Of a stretch of DNA of 64,000 nucleotides, positions 33,116 to 40,942 are shown piece after piece. This DNA comes from JBFWVR01 sp050246635 (GTDB lineage: Bacteria; Acidobacteriota; Vicinamibacteria; Vicinamibacterales; UBA2999). The stretch's first letter is position 1; each line of letters opens with the position of its first letter. The translations under genes and the position numbers were made by a program. The notes below the pieces were generated by a model. It had not been told where the DNA came from and searched no databases. It worked only from the letters and a program-made list of their open reading frames with translations. Location: NCBI GenBank assembly GCA_050246635.1, contig JBFWVR010000007.1, positions 1 through 64,000 of the forward strand, read 5' to 3'.

Positions 33116-34954
33116 CTACCGCAGCGGCGGGGTCGACGCCGGCGCGCGGCGGTGGTGCGTGGCCTGCTCGTAAGCGTAGGCCAGCTTGATGAGCGTCGGC
33201 TCCGACCACGCGCGGCCGTAGAAGGTGATGCCGGCCGGCAGGCGATCACCACGCGTGTAGCCCATCGGCACCTGGATGGCCGGGAACCCCGTCGTGGGCG
33301 AGAAGAACTGGCTGTTGTCGCCGGCTGGCGTGTTCAGGTCGCCGATGAGGCGCGGCACGTTGCTCCACGTCGGGTACACGAACGCGTCCAGGTTCAGCTT
33401 CTCCATCGTCGCCGTCACGGCCTGCGCCACGGCATCGCGGTACTGGCGGTCCGCCTGGCACGCCGGCGAGTCGGGACCGTTCTCCGGTCCCTCCTCCGCG
33501 CCCTCGAGGCGGCCGGCCACCGTCGGGTGGTACTTGCCCCCCTTCACCACCTCGGCGAGCGAGTGCATCGGGATGCGATCCCCACGCGCCGCGAAGAACC
33601 GGTTGATGTCGTACTTGAAGCCCATGCAGGGGCCGAGGCCTCGCGGGCGCTCGAGCTTGGCGAGTCCTTCGACGTCCGCCGGATCGACGATCGTGGCGCC
33701 CGCCCGTTTCAGGTCCTCGACCGCCTGCATGAAGACCGCTTCGACTTCAGGATCCGCTGTGTCGTGGTTCCACGCCTGCCGCAGGACGCCGATACGGGCC
33801 CCGCGCAGGCCGTCTCGATCGAGGGCCGCCGCGTAGTCCTGCGGCAGGTGCGCCGGCGCCGCGGACGTGACGTCATCGTTCGGATCCTCGCCGACGATGG
33901 CCTGGAAGACGGCGACGGCGTCGCTGACGGTGCGGGCCATCGGACCGGCAATGTCAGCGCGCAGGTTCAACGGAAACACACCCGCTCGGCTCGTCAGGCC
34001 CATCGTCGAGCGAATGCCGACGAGCGCCTGGTGCGAGGACGGTCCGCGGATGGAGTTGCCCGTGTCAGAACCGAGGCCGACCGCGCCGAAGCTGGCCGCC
34101 ACGGACGCAGCCGTGCCCCCGCTCGATCCGGCCGTCACGCGGTCGAGCGCATACGGGTTCTTCGTGTAGCCCGGCAGGATGGAGCTGACCGTCTCGTACG
34201 GCGTGAACGCCCACTCCGCCATGTTCGACTTCGCGAGGACGATGGCGCCGGCGGCCTTGATGCGGGCCACCTGGAAGGCATCGGTGCCGGCCACGTAACC
34301 GGCGAGGGAGAGCGAGCCGTTGGCGCTCTGGAGGCCGACGGTCTCGAAGTTGTCCTTCACGATCGTCGGCACGCAGTGCAGCGGACCGGTGAGCCCACCG
34401 GCGCGGAACCTGGCGTCGAGCGCGTCGGCCTCCTCGAGGGCACGCGGGTTCACCTGGATGATGGCGTTCACCGCGGGGCCGTTCTTGTCGTAGGCGTGGA
34501 TGCGATCCAGGTAGGCGGCCACCAGGGCGCGGCAGGTCAGGGTGCCGGCGCGCATGGCGGCATGGATATCCGCAATCGAGGCCTCGACGACGTTGAAGGG
34601 CGCCACAGATGGCACGGATTGCACAGACGACAAGGCCGCACGCGGGGCCACAGATGGCACAGATGGCACAGATGACAGGGCCGCACGCGGTGCCACAGAT
34701 GGCACGGATGGCACAGATGACAGGGCCGCACGCGGGGCCACAGATGGCACAGATGACACAGATGGCACAGACGACAAGGCCGTACGCGGGGCCACGGACG
34801 GCACGGATGGCACAGATGACGGCGGGTTCGCTGCGATGGCCTCCGCGGTATCCGGGGCCGTGTTGGCAGCCAGCCGTGACGGGGGCATCGTCGCCTGGAG
34901 GGCGGGGGCGGCGGCGAGGATGAGGGCGGGCAGGATCAGTCTTGGAATGCGCAC
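33116..34954 (-). CDS. Exported amidase-signature hydrolase with in-frame repeat insert
   Basis: The 612-residue protein has a signal peptide (LILPALILAAAPALQA), a repeat-encoded linker (residues 47-119) and an amidase-signature domain from about 120. The Ser-cisSer-Lys triad is visible: Lys in PTIVKDNFE, the cis-Ser in AGSSGGTAAS and nucleophilic Ser in SDTGNSIRGPS. It should hydrolyse amide bonds of peptides or small amides in the periplasm. The start is GTG at 34954; a TATGAT box lies six bases upstream, suggesting a leaderless transcript. It is divergent from the SnoaL-like gene with only 29 bp between them. Confidence 0.9.
   Translation of the reverse strand: MRIPRLILPALILAAAPALQATMPPSRLAANTAPDTAEAIAANPPSSVPSVPSVAPRTALSSVPSVSSVPSVAPRAALSSVPSVPSVAPRAALSSVPSVPSVAPRAALSSVQSVPSVAPFNVVEASIADIHAAMRAGTLTCRALVAAYLDRIHAYDKNGPAVNAIIQVNPRALEEADALDARFRAGGLTGPLHCVPTIVKDNFETVGLQSANGSLSLAGYVAGTDAFQVARIKAAGAIVLAKSNMAEWAFTPYETVSSILPGYTKNPYALDRVTAGSSGGTAASVAASFGAVGLGSDTGNSIRGPSSHQALVGIRSTMGLTSRAGVFPLNLRADIAGPMARTVSDAVAVFQAIVGEDPNDDVTSAAPAHLPQDYAAALDRDGLRGARIGVLRQAWNHDTADPEVEAVFMQAVEDLKRAGATIVDPADVEGLAKLERPRGLGPCMGFKYDINRFFAARGDRIPMHSLAEVVKGGKYHPTVAGRLEGAEEGPENGPDSPACQADRQYRDAVAQAVTATMEKLNLDAFVYPTWSNVPRLIGDLNTPAGDNSQFFSPTTGFPAIQVPMGYTRGDRLPAGITFYGRAWSEPTLIKLAYAYEQATHHRRAPASTPPLR
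34598..34816 (-). repeat. In-frame 9-nt minisatellite inside the amidase gene
   Basis: The unit TCTGTGCCA (plus-strand TGGCACAGA) encodes Ser-Val-Pro. Units are grouped in a 45-nt higher-order repeat encoding SVPSVPSVAPRAALS, about five copies with minor variation. The same ACAGATGGC unit occurs in the ABC permease gene at 41582-41752 and between genes at 45705-45778. Since 9 is a multiple of 3 and the unit has no stop in this frame, the gene stays open. Confidence 0.93.
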
Positions 34955-34983
34955 CCGCGCATCATACAGTTGGGGGAGCCAAC

Positions 34984-35397
34984 ATGTTTCGCTGGTCTCC
35001 TGCCAATGCCTCCGTCTGGCACCTCGTCGAGGCCCTGAACCACGCCTGGATCGTCGGTCCGCTGGACGCCCTTGAAAGCATCTACCACGAGAGCGTCGTG
35101 GTGCTGGACGGCGACGGACGCGAGGTCGCCCGTGGCCGCCACGACGCCGTGGGGCTCTACAGGGCGTTCCTCGCGGACGTCGAGATCCAGGACTTCCGTC
35201 CGTACGACCCGGCCATCCACGTGGACGTCGGCGGCGGGACGGGAATCGTGCAGTACGGCTTCGACCTGCGCTATCGCCGAGGTGGCCAGGACGTACACGA
35301 AACCGGCCGCGACCTGCTGGTCCTGACCTACGCCAACAACGGCTGGCAGGTGTTCTGGCGCCAGTCGTCGCGGCAGCCGGCCGAACCCGGGTCGTAA
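34984..35397 (+). CDS. SnoaL-like / NTF2-fold protein
   Basis: The 137-residue protein looks like a DUF4440/SnoaL-type NTF2 fold: an N-terminal helix (WHLVEALNHAWIVGPLDALESIYHES), then VVVLDGDGREVARGRHDAVGLYRAFL, and a closing sheet ending WQVFWRQSSRQP. Such small domains bind ligands or act as enzymes or subunits; function here is unknown. The ATG at 34984 has a GGGGGAG ribosome-binding site. It is divergent from the amidase gene. Confidence 0.8.
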   Translation: MFRWSPANASVWHLVEALNHAWIVGPLDALESIYHESVVVLDGDGREVARGRHDAVGLYRAFLADVEIQDFRPYDPAIHVDVGGGTGIVQYGFDLRYRRGGQDVHETGRDLLVLTYANNGWQVFWRQSSRQPAEPGS

Positions 35398-35422
35398 ACC
35401 TTTCTCCGGGGGCTTCCGTCTA
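35396..35422 (+). promoter_or_regulatory. ECF-type promoter for the DUF4097 gene
   Basis: AAACC (35396-35400) and CGTCTA (35417-35422) are separated by 16 nt, matching the general AAC-N16-CGTC pattern of extracytoplasmic-function sigma promoters. The -35 element overlaps the previous stop codon, and a GACGAGGAG ribosome-binding site follows before the ATG at 35443. Control by an ECF sigma factor is inferred. Confidence 0.5.
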
Positions 35423-35442
35423 CTTGGGACGAGGAGCCTGCC

Positions 35443-36189
35443 ATGACCCGTACCCTGTCCGCGTCGTTCGCCCTCGCGGCCATCCTGGCCGTTGCCGTCC
35501 CGGCTTTCGCGCAGCGGACCGAGGAGCGGGTCGACCGCACCTTCACCGTCGAGCCGGGCGGCACGCTGCGCCTGAAGACCTTCTCGGGCCGCGTCACCAT
35601 CACCGGCACGCCGGGGAACCAGGTCGTGATCCACGCGGTGCGCCGCGCTCCCGCGGACCGGCTTGCCGACATCAAGCTGGAGATCACGCAGAGCGGATCG
35701 ACCATCGAGGTCGATGCCAACCACAGGCTGGTGGATCGCGACCGCGACAACGTGGTCGAGACCGACTTCGACATCCAGGTACCCTCGCGCACGCGTCTCG
35801 ACATCGACACCTTCAGCGCCCCGGTTACGGTCACGGGCGTTGCCGGCAACCACGACATCAATGGGTTCTCGAGCGGCATCCGGCTGGCCGACGTCTCCGG
35901 CGCCCTCGAGGTCAAGACGTTCAGCGGCGACGTGAACATCACGGCCTCGTCCTGGTCCGACGGCGACGACGTGGAGCTGACGACGTTCAGTGGCGAGATC
36001 GAGCTGAAGCTCCCCGAGAACGCCCGTGGCAACCTGCGCTTCAACAGCTTCAGCGGCGACTTCAACAGCGACCTGCCGGTCACCCTCACGTCATCCAGCA
36101 AACGGAACTTCCGGGGCGCGCTGAACGGCGGCGGCAACACGGGCTTCAGGTTGAAGACCTTCAGTGGTGACGTGAGCATTCGCCGGTAG
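35443..36189 (+). CDS. Exported DUF4097-type beta-helix protein
   Basis: The 248-residue protein has a signal peptide (AILAVAVPAFAQ) and a repetitive beta-solenoid in which TFSG recurs about every 20-25 residues (KTFSGRVTI, DTFSAPVTV, KTFSGDVNI, TTFSGEIEL, NSFSGDFNS, KTFSGDVSI). This is the DUF4097 pattern of putative adhesins or envelope proteins, often linked to ECF sigma/anti-sigma control. The ATG at 35443 follows a good ribosome-binding site and an ECF-like promoter. Confidence 0.88.
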   Translation: MTRTLSASFALAAILAVAVPAFAQRTEERVDRTFTVEPGGTLRLKTFSGRVTITGTPGNQVVIHAVRRAPADRLADIKLEITQSGSTIEVDANHRLVDRDRDNVVETDFDIQVPSRTRLDIDTFSAPVTVTGVAGNHDINGFSSGIRLADVSGALEVKTFSGDVNITASSWSDGDDVELTTFSGEIELKLPENARGNLRFNSFSGDFNSDLPVTLTSSSKRNFRGALNGGGNTGFRLKTFSGDVSIRR

Positions 36190-36212
36190 ACAACGGAGGG
36201 CCGCGGGAACAC

Positions 36213-36297
36213 GGGACACGGAGACACGGAGGCACGGAGAAGACTGATTGGATTGAGGGGCTCTCCACGAACCCACCGTCTCTGTGTCTTCGTGGCC
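36213..36297. repeat. Inverted pair of 8-nt GACACGGA units
   Basis: GGGACACGGAGACACGGAGG at about 36212 is matched in opposite orientation by CGTCTCTGTGTCTTCGTGG (about 36277-36297) with a 38-nt centre. It begins 23 nt after the DUF4097 stop and lies between convergent genes, so it may fold as a terminator-like stem. Confidence 0.75.
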
Positions 36298-36322
36298 CGC
36301 ACGTTACACCCCGGAGTTCGCC

Positions 36323-37387
36323 TCAATCGTCCGCGGCGTTGGTCTTCTCCCAACTGGCGTCGCGGCCGGGGCCCTGGCAGCGAATCGCGCCTTCGAGACG
36401 AAGCTGCCTGAGGGCACGCGCGATGGTGGGGCGGCTGACGGACGGGAGGGCCCGTTCGAGGTCGGCGTAGCGGAACCGGTTCGGCAGCCGCCTCACGGCG
36501 TCGCGAATCATGTCGCGTTTGGCGCCACGCCGCGCGGTCGTCACGCTGACGCGGTCCTCGAGCTCCCGATAGGCTCGCACCAGCATCACGCCCACGAAGT
36601 ACTCCCACCACGGCACCAGTGAGTGCTGCGCCTCGTGCCAGCGCTGCGAGGAGACGAGCAGGGCGTCGTAGTAGCCCTCCTTCGTCTGCTCGATCGCGGT
36701 CTCCAACGAGATGTAGCGTCCGACTTCGTACCCGGCCTGGTAGAGGAGCAGCAGCGACAGCAGGCGCGCCATACGGCCGTTGCCCTCCGCGAACGGGTGA
36801 ATACACAGGAAGTCGAGCACGTACGCCGGAATCAGCAGGAGCGGCTCGACCGCGCCCGTGTCCTGCGCCTCGTGATAGGCGTCGTGCAGGCGCACCATGG
36901 CGTCAGGGGTCAGGTGCGCCGCCAGCGGCCGGAACCTGACCACCCGGGTGCCATCGGCCCGCGCCTCCGTGATGTCGTTGTCCGTGACCTTCCATCGCCC
37001 CCCGACGCCAGGCACGAACTGGAAGAGGTCCCGGTGCAGCTGCAGCACCAGGTTCGGTGTCAGCCGCATGGCGGCGAAGTTCGTGTGGATGGTGCCCAGC
37101 ACGTCCCGGTAGCCGGCAATCTCCTGTTCGGGTCGGTTCGTGGGCTCGGTGCGCCTGGCGACGAGGTCGCGCACGCGGTGTTGCGGCGCGACCACACCTT
37201 CGATGCGGTTCGAGGACTCCGTACTCAGGATGAGCGCGCTCTCCCGCAGTCCCTCCAGCACCTGCGGGGACCGCTGCCTGAACAGGGCCTGCTTCCCCCG
37301 GTACTCCCCCACCATCCGCACGCTTTGCAGCAGTGGCTGGCCGACGGCCTGCCGGGTGATCACGCCGGGCTCAAAGGAGTTCGGCAC
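36323..37387 (-). CDS. Fic-family protein with inhibitory helix and C-terminal winged helix
   Basis: The 354-residue protein has the Fic catalytic motif HPFAEGNGRMAR (197-208), intact for AMP transfer to target proteins, and an N-terminal inhibitory motif SNRIEG (S59xxxE63G64), which blocks activity until released (class II Fic). A winged helix at the C-terminus (RRLPNRFRYADLERALPSVS to LRLEGAI) suggests DNA binding. The start is GTG at 37387. It may be leaderless: a TATGAT box ends eight bases upstream and no ribosome-binding site is seen. A palindromic operator overlaps this promoter, so the gene probably represses itself. Confidence 0.92.
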   Translation of the reverse strand: MPNSFEPGVITRQAVGQPLLQSVRMVGEYRGKQALFRQRSPQVLEGLRESALILSTESSNRIEGVVAPQHRVRDLVARRTEPTNRPEQEIAGYRDVLGTIHTNFAAMRLTPNLVLQLHRDLFQFVPGVGGRWKVTDNDITEARADGTRVVRFRPLAAHLTPDAMVRLHDAYHEAQDTGAVEPLLLIPAYVLDFLCIHPFAEGNGRMARLLSLLLLYQAGYEVGRYISLETAIEQTKEGYYDALLVSSQRWHEAQHSLVPWWEYFVGVMLVRAYRELEDRVSVTTARRGAKRDMIRDAVRRLPNRFRYADLERALPSVSRPTIARALRQLRLEGAIRCQGPGRDASWEKTNAADD

Positions 37388-37388
37388 G

Positions 37389-37421
37389 AATTAGATCATA
37401 CCAGACACAAATGATCTAATT
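37389..37421 (-). promoter_or_regulatory. Perfect 11-bp palindromic operator over the fic promoter
   Basis: AATTAGATCAT (37389-37399) and ATGATCTAATT (37411-37421) are perfect inverted arms with an 11-nt spacer. On the minus strand TATGAT (-10-like) lies in the proximal arm, about seven bases before the GTG start, and TTAATT lies 17 bp further upstream. A repressor bound here would block the promoter. The Fic protein's own winged helix is the obvious candidate (inferred). Confidence 0.6.
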
Positions 37422-37550
37422 AAGTGGATCGCATTGGATGTATTGATCTCGTTTTGAATCAGTTACTTACGTAATAAATAGATCACGTTGCTTGTTTACG
37501 ATCACGTTAATGATGCAGTGATCGCGTTTCTCGGGTATCCTGCCGGCACT

Positions 37551-38852
37551 GTGACCGCCCGGCTGCTTGCCAGGGTCGGCCTGACCACCCCGGAACAGCG
37601 GGCGTGGGCCTGGTACGACTGGGCCAATTCCGCGTACTTCACCACCATCGTCACGGCCGTCTTCCCCATCTTCTTCAGTTCGTACGCGTCGGCGGACGTC
37701 GATCCCGCGCTGGCGACGGCGCGCTTCAGCGTCATCACGACGGCTGGGGTGCTGATCGTCGCGGTGCTGTCGCCCATCCTCGGTGCGCTCGCCGACTTCA
37801 CGGCGATGAAGAAGCGGCTGCTCGTCGTCTTCATGCTGGTTGGCGTGTCGGGCACGCTGCTGATGCCCCTCATCGGCCAGGGCGACTGGCCGCTGGCGGC
37901 GACGCTGTTCCTCGTGAGCAACATCGGCGTCTCGGCGTCGCTCGTCTTCTACGACTCGCTGCTGCCGTTCATCGCGCGCCCAGAGCAGACGGATCGGGTG
38001 TCGTCCGCAGGGTATGCGCTCGGCTACGTTGGTGGCGGCACGCTGCTGGTGATCAACCTCGCCTGGATCCTGCAGCCGGCGATGTTCGGCTTCGCCGACG
38101 CGAGCACGGCGACGAAGGCGTCGTTTGCCAGCGCGGGCATCTGGTGGCTGCTCTTCTCGATTCCGCTGCTCCGCCGCGTGCCGGAGCCGCCGCGCCTGCT
38201 CGACAAGGACGAGCGGCCGGGCGCGACCGCCATCACGGGCACGTTCCTGCGCCTGACGCACACGTTCCGCGACATCCGGAAGTACCGGCAGGCCTTCACG
38301 CTGTTCCTGGCGATGCTGATCTACCAGGACGGCATCCAGACGATCATCCGCCTGGCGTCGGTCTACGGCGTGGAGCTGGGGATCGGGCAGACGGCGCAGA
38401 TTGGCGCGTTCGTGATGGTGCAATTCCTCGGCATCCCGTTCACGTTCCTCTTCGGCGCGCTCGGCGCACGCATCGGGACGAAGCGGGCCATCTTCATCGC
38501 GCTGGCCGTCTACGCGATTGGCAGCGTGCTCGCCTACTTCATGACGACGGCGACGCACTTCTTCCTGCTGGCGGGGCTGGTGGCGACGGTGCAGGGTGGG
38601 AGCCAGGCGCTCAGCCGGTCGCTCTTCTCGCGGCTGATCCCGGCCAACAAGTCATCCGAGTTCTTCGGATTCTACGCGGTGGCCGAACGCTTCGCGACGG
38701 CGCTCGGACCGCTCGTCTTCGCCGCGAGCGTGGCGCTCACGGGCTCGAGCCGGAGCGCGGTGCTCGTGCTCATCCTCTTCTTCGTCGCCGGCGCGCTGCT
38801 GCTGAGCACGGTGGACGAAGAGGCGGGCATGCGCGCGGCGGCCGAGGGCTAG
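37551..38852 (+). CDS. UMF1/Atg22-type MFS transporter
   Basis: The 433-residue protein has about twelve membrane helices and the UMF1-family opening WAWYDWANSAYFT, plus LSPILGALADFTAMKKRLL between helices 2 and 3. Relatives of yeast Atg22 export amino acids or related solutes; the substrate here is unknown. The GTG at 37551 is preferred because the family's conserved region starts shortly after it; upstream frame crosses the GATC-rich regulatory region. The stop codon shares three bases with the stop of the convergent TPR gene. Confidence 0.92.
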   Translation: MTARLLARVGLTTPEQRAWAWYDWANSAYFTTIVTAVFPIFFSSYASADVDPALATARFSVITTAGVLIVAVLSPILGALADFTAMKKRLLVVFMLVGVSGTLLMPLIGQGDWPLAATLFLVSNIGVSASLVFYDSLLPFIARPEQTDRVSSAGYALGYVGGGTLLVINLAWILQPAMFGFADASTATKASFASAGIWWLLFSIPLLRRVPEPPRLLDKDERPGATAITGTFLRLTHTFRDIRKYRQAFTLFLAMLIYQDGIQTIIRLASVYGVELGIGQTAQIGAFVMVQFLGIPFTFLFGALGARIGTKRAIFIALAVYAIGSVLAYFMTTATHFFLLAGLVATVQGGSQALSRSLFSRLIPANKSSEFFGFYAVAERFATALGPLVFAASVALTGSSRSAVLVLILFFVAGALLLSTVDEEAGMRAAAEG

Positions 38853-39757
38853 TTCGTCACCTTCGCCTGGGCGATGGGACGCGCGAACGCGTTCTGCAGG
38901 CTGTGGGCCGTGCTCTCGAGCGTGAGCTTGTAGTACTTCTGGGCGTTCTTCCGATCGCCCTTGCCCTCGTACGCCATCGCCAACAGGTTCGAGATGAACG
39001 GATCCTTCAGGTCCGCCTTCTGCAGCTCCTTGATGGCGCGGTTGTAGTCCTTCAGGTAGTAGGCGATGTAGCCCGCGAGGTACTGGCGGATCGCCCGGTC
39101 CTCGTCCGGCTTCGCGCGCTCGGCCATGTCCTTGTCGAACTCGTCGAGCCTGGCCCACGCCTCGTCCGCCTTGCCTTCGCGCGCGAGGATACGCCCCTGC
39201 GCGTGGATGAGGCGCAGGTCCCACAGGATCAGCTCCGACTCCGGGATCTCCATCGCGAGGCGGTGCGCCAGGTAATTGCCGCGCTCGTACCACATCTTCG
39301 CGGCGTCGATGTTGTCGGTCTCGAGGGCGATGCGGCCGATGGCGTTGGCCGACGCCGCCGCGGCCGCCGTCTCCTCGAGGGCGACCTGCTCCTGCCAGAC
39401 CTCTTCGTAGCGCCGGATCGCCTCGAGGCCCCGCTTCTCGAAGCTCAGCGACGTGGCGACGGCAATCACGGCGTCTCGGCGCGACCCGACCGGCGCGTTG
39501 TCGATGGCGACCTGGAAGCTCGCGCGCGCGTCCTCGTAGCGGCCCTTCAGGTCGAGGATGGCCCCCAGCCCCATCGAGGCGTCGAACGACGCCGGGTCGG
39601 CGGCCAGAGCGTTGCGGAAGGCCGTCTCGGCCTCATCCAGCTTGCCTTGCGCCTGGAGCTGCTTCCCCTGCGCGGCAAGGGCAGCGGCGTCCTGGGCGAG
39701 AGCCGGTACGGCGGAAGCGAGCGCGAGCGCGAGGATGACGGGGACCAGACGGAGCAT
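38849..39757 (-). CDS. Exported TPR-repeat protein
   Basis: The 302-residue protein has a signal peptide (ILALALASAVPALAQ) and several tetratricopeptide repeats (AAQGKQLQAQGKLDEAETAF, LGAILDLKGRYEDARASF, YIAYYLKDYNRAIKELQKA, LLAMAYEGKGDRKNAQKYY), so it is a periplasmic scaffold or binding protein. Partner unknown. ATG at 39757. Its stop and that of the convergent MFS gene overlap on the palindrome CTAG (38849-38852). Confidence 0.88.
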   Translation of the reverse strand: MLRLVPVILALALASAVPALAQDAAALAAQGKQLQAQGKLDEAETAFRNALAADPASFDASMGLGAILDLKGRYEDARASFQVAIDNAPVGSRRDAVIAVATSLSFEKRGLEAIRRYEEVWQEQVALEETAAAAASANAIGRIALETDNIDAAKMWYERGNYLAHRLAMEIPESELILWDLRLIHAQGRILAREGKADEAWARLDEFDKDMAERAKPDEDRAIRQYLAGYIAYYLKDYNRAIKELQKADLKDPFISNLLAMAYEGKGDRKNAQKYYKLTLESTAHSLQNAFARPIAQAKVTN

Positions 39758-39778
39758 GGATCGATTATGGCCCGGGTT

Positions 39779-39804
39779 GAAAAAGGGGTCAGACCCCTTT
39801 TTTC
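39779..39804. repeat. REP-like palindrome GGGGTCAGACCCC
   Basis: GAAAAAGGGGTC-AGACCCCTTTTTTC is a near-perfect palindrome with A- and T-tracts on either side, between the ABC-2 permease stop (18 nt) and the TPR start. The stem plus T-run on the minus strand would make an efficient intrinsic terminator for the efflux operon. A related copy occurs at 61870-61889. Confidence 0.85.
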
Positions 39805-39822
39805 GTCCGAGCCGCCGCTCAC

Positions 39823-40941
39823 TCAGCCCAAACGCTTGCTGGAGCGGAGCGTCGCGAGCGTGAGGATGCCGACGCCCCAGGCAAAGAGGCCGAGGGCCTG
39901 CGGCCAGAAGGTCTCGAGGCCCACACCTTTCAGGAAGATGCCGCGAAGGATCACCAGGAAGTACCGGAGCGGGATCAGGTACGTCCAGGGCTGGATCCAC
40001 CCCGGCATGTTCTCGATCGGGAAGATGAATCCCGACAGGTAAATCATCGGCGTCAGGAAGAAGAACACCGTCGTCATCATGGCCTGCTGCTGCGTGGCGG
40101 AGATGGTCGACACGAACAGGCCCAGGCCAAGCGTCGACAGCAGGTACACGGCGCTCATCGCGAAGAGCAGGGGCAGGCTGCCCAGCATCGGCACCTCGAA
40201 CCAGTAGATCGCCACGATGACGACCAGCACGACATCGAGCAGGCCGATCAACGCATACGGCAGCAGCTTGCCCACGATGAGCTCCCACCGGGCGAGCGGC
40301 GTGACGCTCAACTGCTCGAGGGTCCCGACCTCCTTCTCCCGCACGATCGCCATCGCCGACAGGTTGGACGTCACCACCAGCAGCAGCAGCGCGACGATGC
40401 CGGGGATCATGAAGTCGCGGCTCTCGAGCTCGGGATTGAACCAGACGCGCACCTCGGCATTCACCAGGCGCGTGGCCGGCAGCCCTGGCCGCCTCGCCGC
40501 CGCAAGCTCCTGCGCGTAGCCGCCGACCAGCGACCGGGCGTACCCGAGCGCCACGGTGGTCGAGTTCGAGTCGGTGCCGTCGGCCACCACCTGCACCGTG
40601 ACGGGCTCGCCCGACACGACCTTCTCGCCGTACGCCGGCGGGATGGACAGCGCCATCCACGCCTCGCCCGTCTCGAGCCACCGATCGATGCCGTCGGTCG
40701 AGCCTTCCATGCCGACGATGGTGAAGTTGTCGGAGGCCTCGAAACGGTTGATGAGGTCGCGACTCGCCGTCGAGCGGTCGGCATCCACGACCACCACCGG
40801 CACGTCCTTCACGTCGGTCGTCGCGGCATAACCCAGGATGCCGAGCTGGATCAGCGGCGCCATGATGACGATGCCGAACAGGCGCGGGTCCTGGCGGAGC
40901 TCGAGCAGCTCCTTCTTCATCAGGTACAGCACGCGGCGCAT
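39823..40941 (-). CDS. ABC-2 type permease of efflux system (second of pair)
   Basis: The 372-residue permease starts with a basic helix end and first membrane helix (LYLMKKELLELRQDPRLFGIV), has a large periplasmic domain (about 45-170), then five more helices including SGFIFPIENMPGWIQPWTYLIPLRYFL near the end, the YhhJ/YbhR pattern. It pairs with the permease encoded just upstream. In the linker where its paralogue carries a repeat insert, this protein has only about 25 residues (AAARRPGLPATRLVNAEVRVW). Last gene of the operon, 1 nt after the previous gene. Confidence 0.92.
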   Translation of the reverse strand: MRRVLYLMKKELLELRQDPRLFGIVIMAPLIQLGILGYAATTDVKDVPVVVVDADRSTASRDLINRFEASDNFTIVGMEGSTDGIDRWLETGEAWMALSIPPAYGEKVVSGEPVTVQVVADGTDSNSTTVALGYARSLVGGYAQELAAARRPGLPATRLVNAEVRVWFNPELESRDFMIPGIVALLLLVVTSNLSAMAIVREKEVGTLEQLSVTPLARWELIVGKLLPYALIGLLDVVLVVIVAIYWFEVPMLGSLPLLFAMSAVYLLSTLGLGLFVSTISATQQQAMMTTVFFFLTPMIYLSGFIFPIENMPGWIQPWTYLIPLRYFLVILRGIFLKGVGLETFWPQALGLFAWGVGILTLATLRSSKRLG

Positions 40942-40942
40942 G

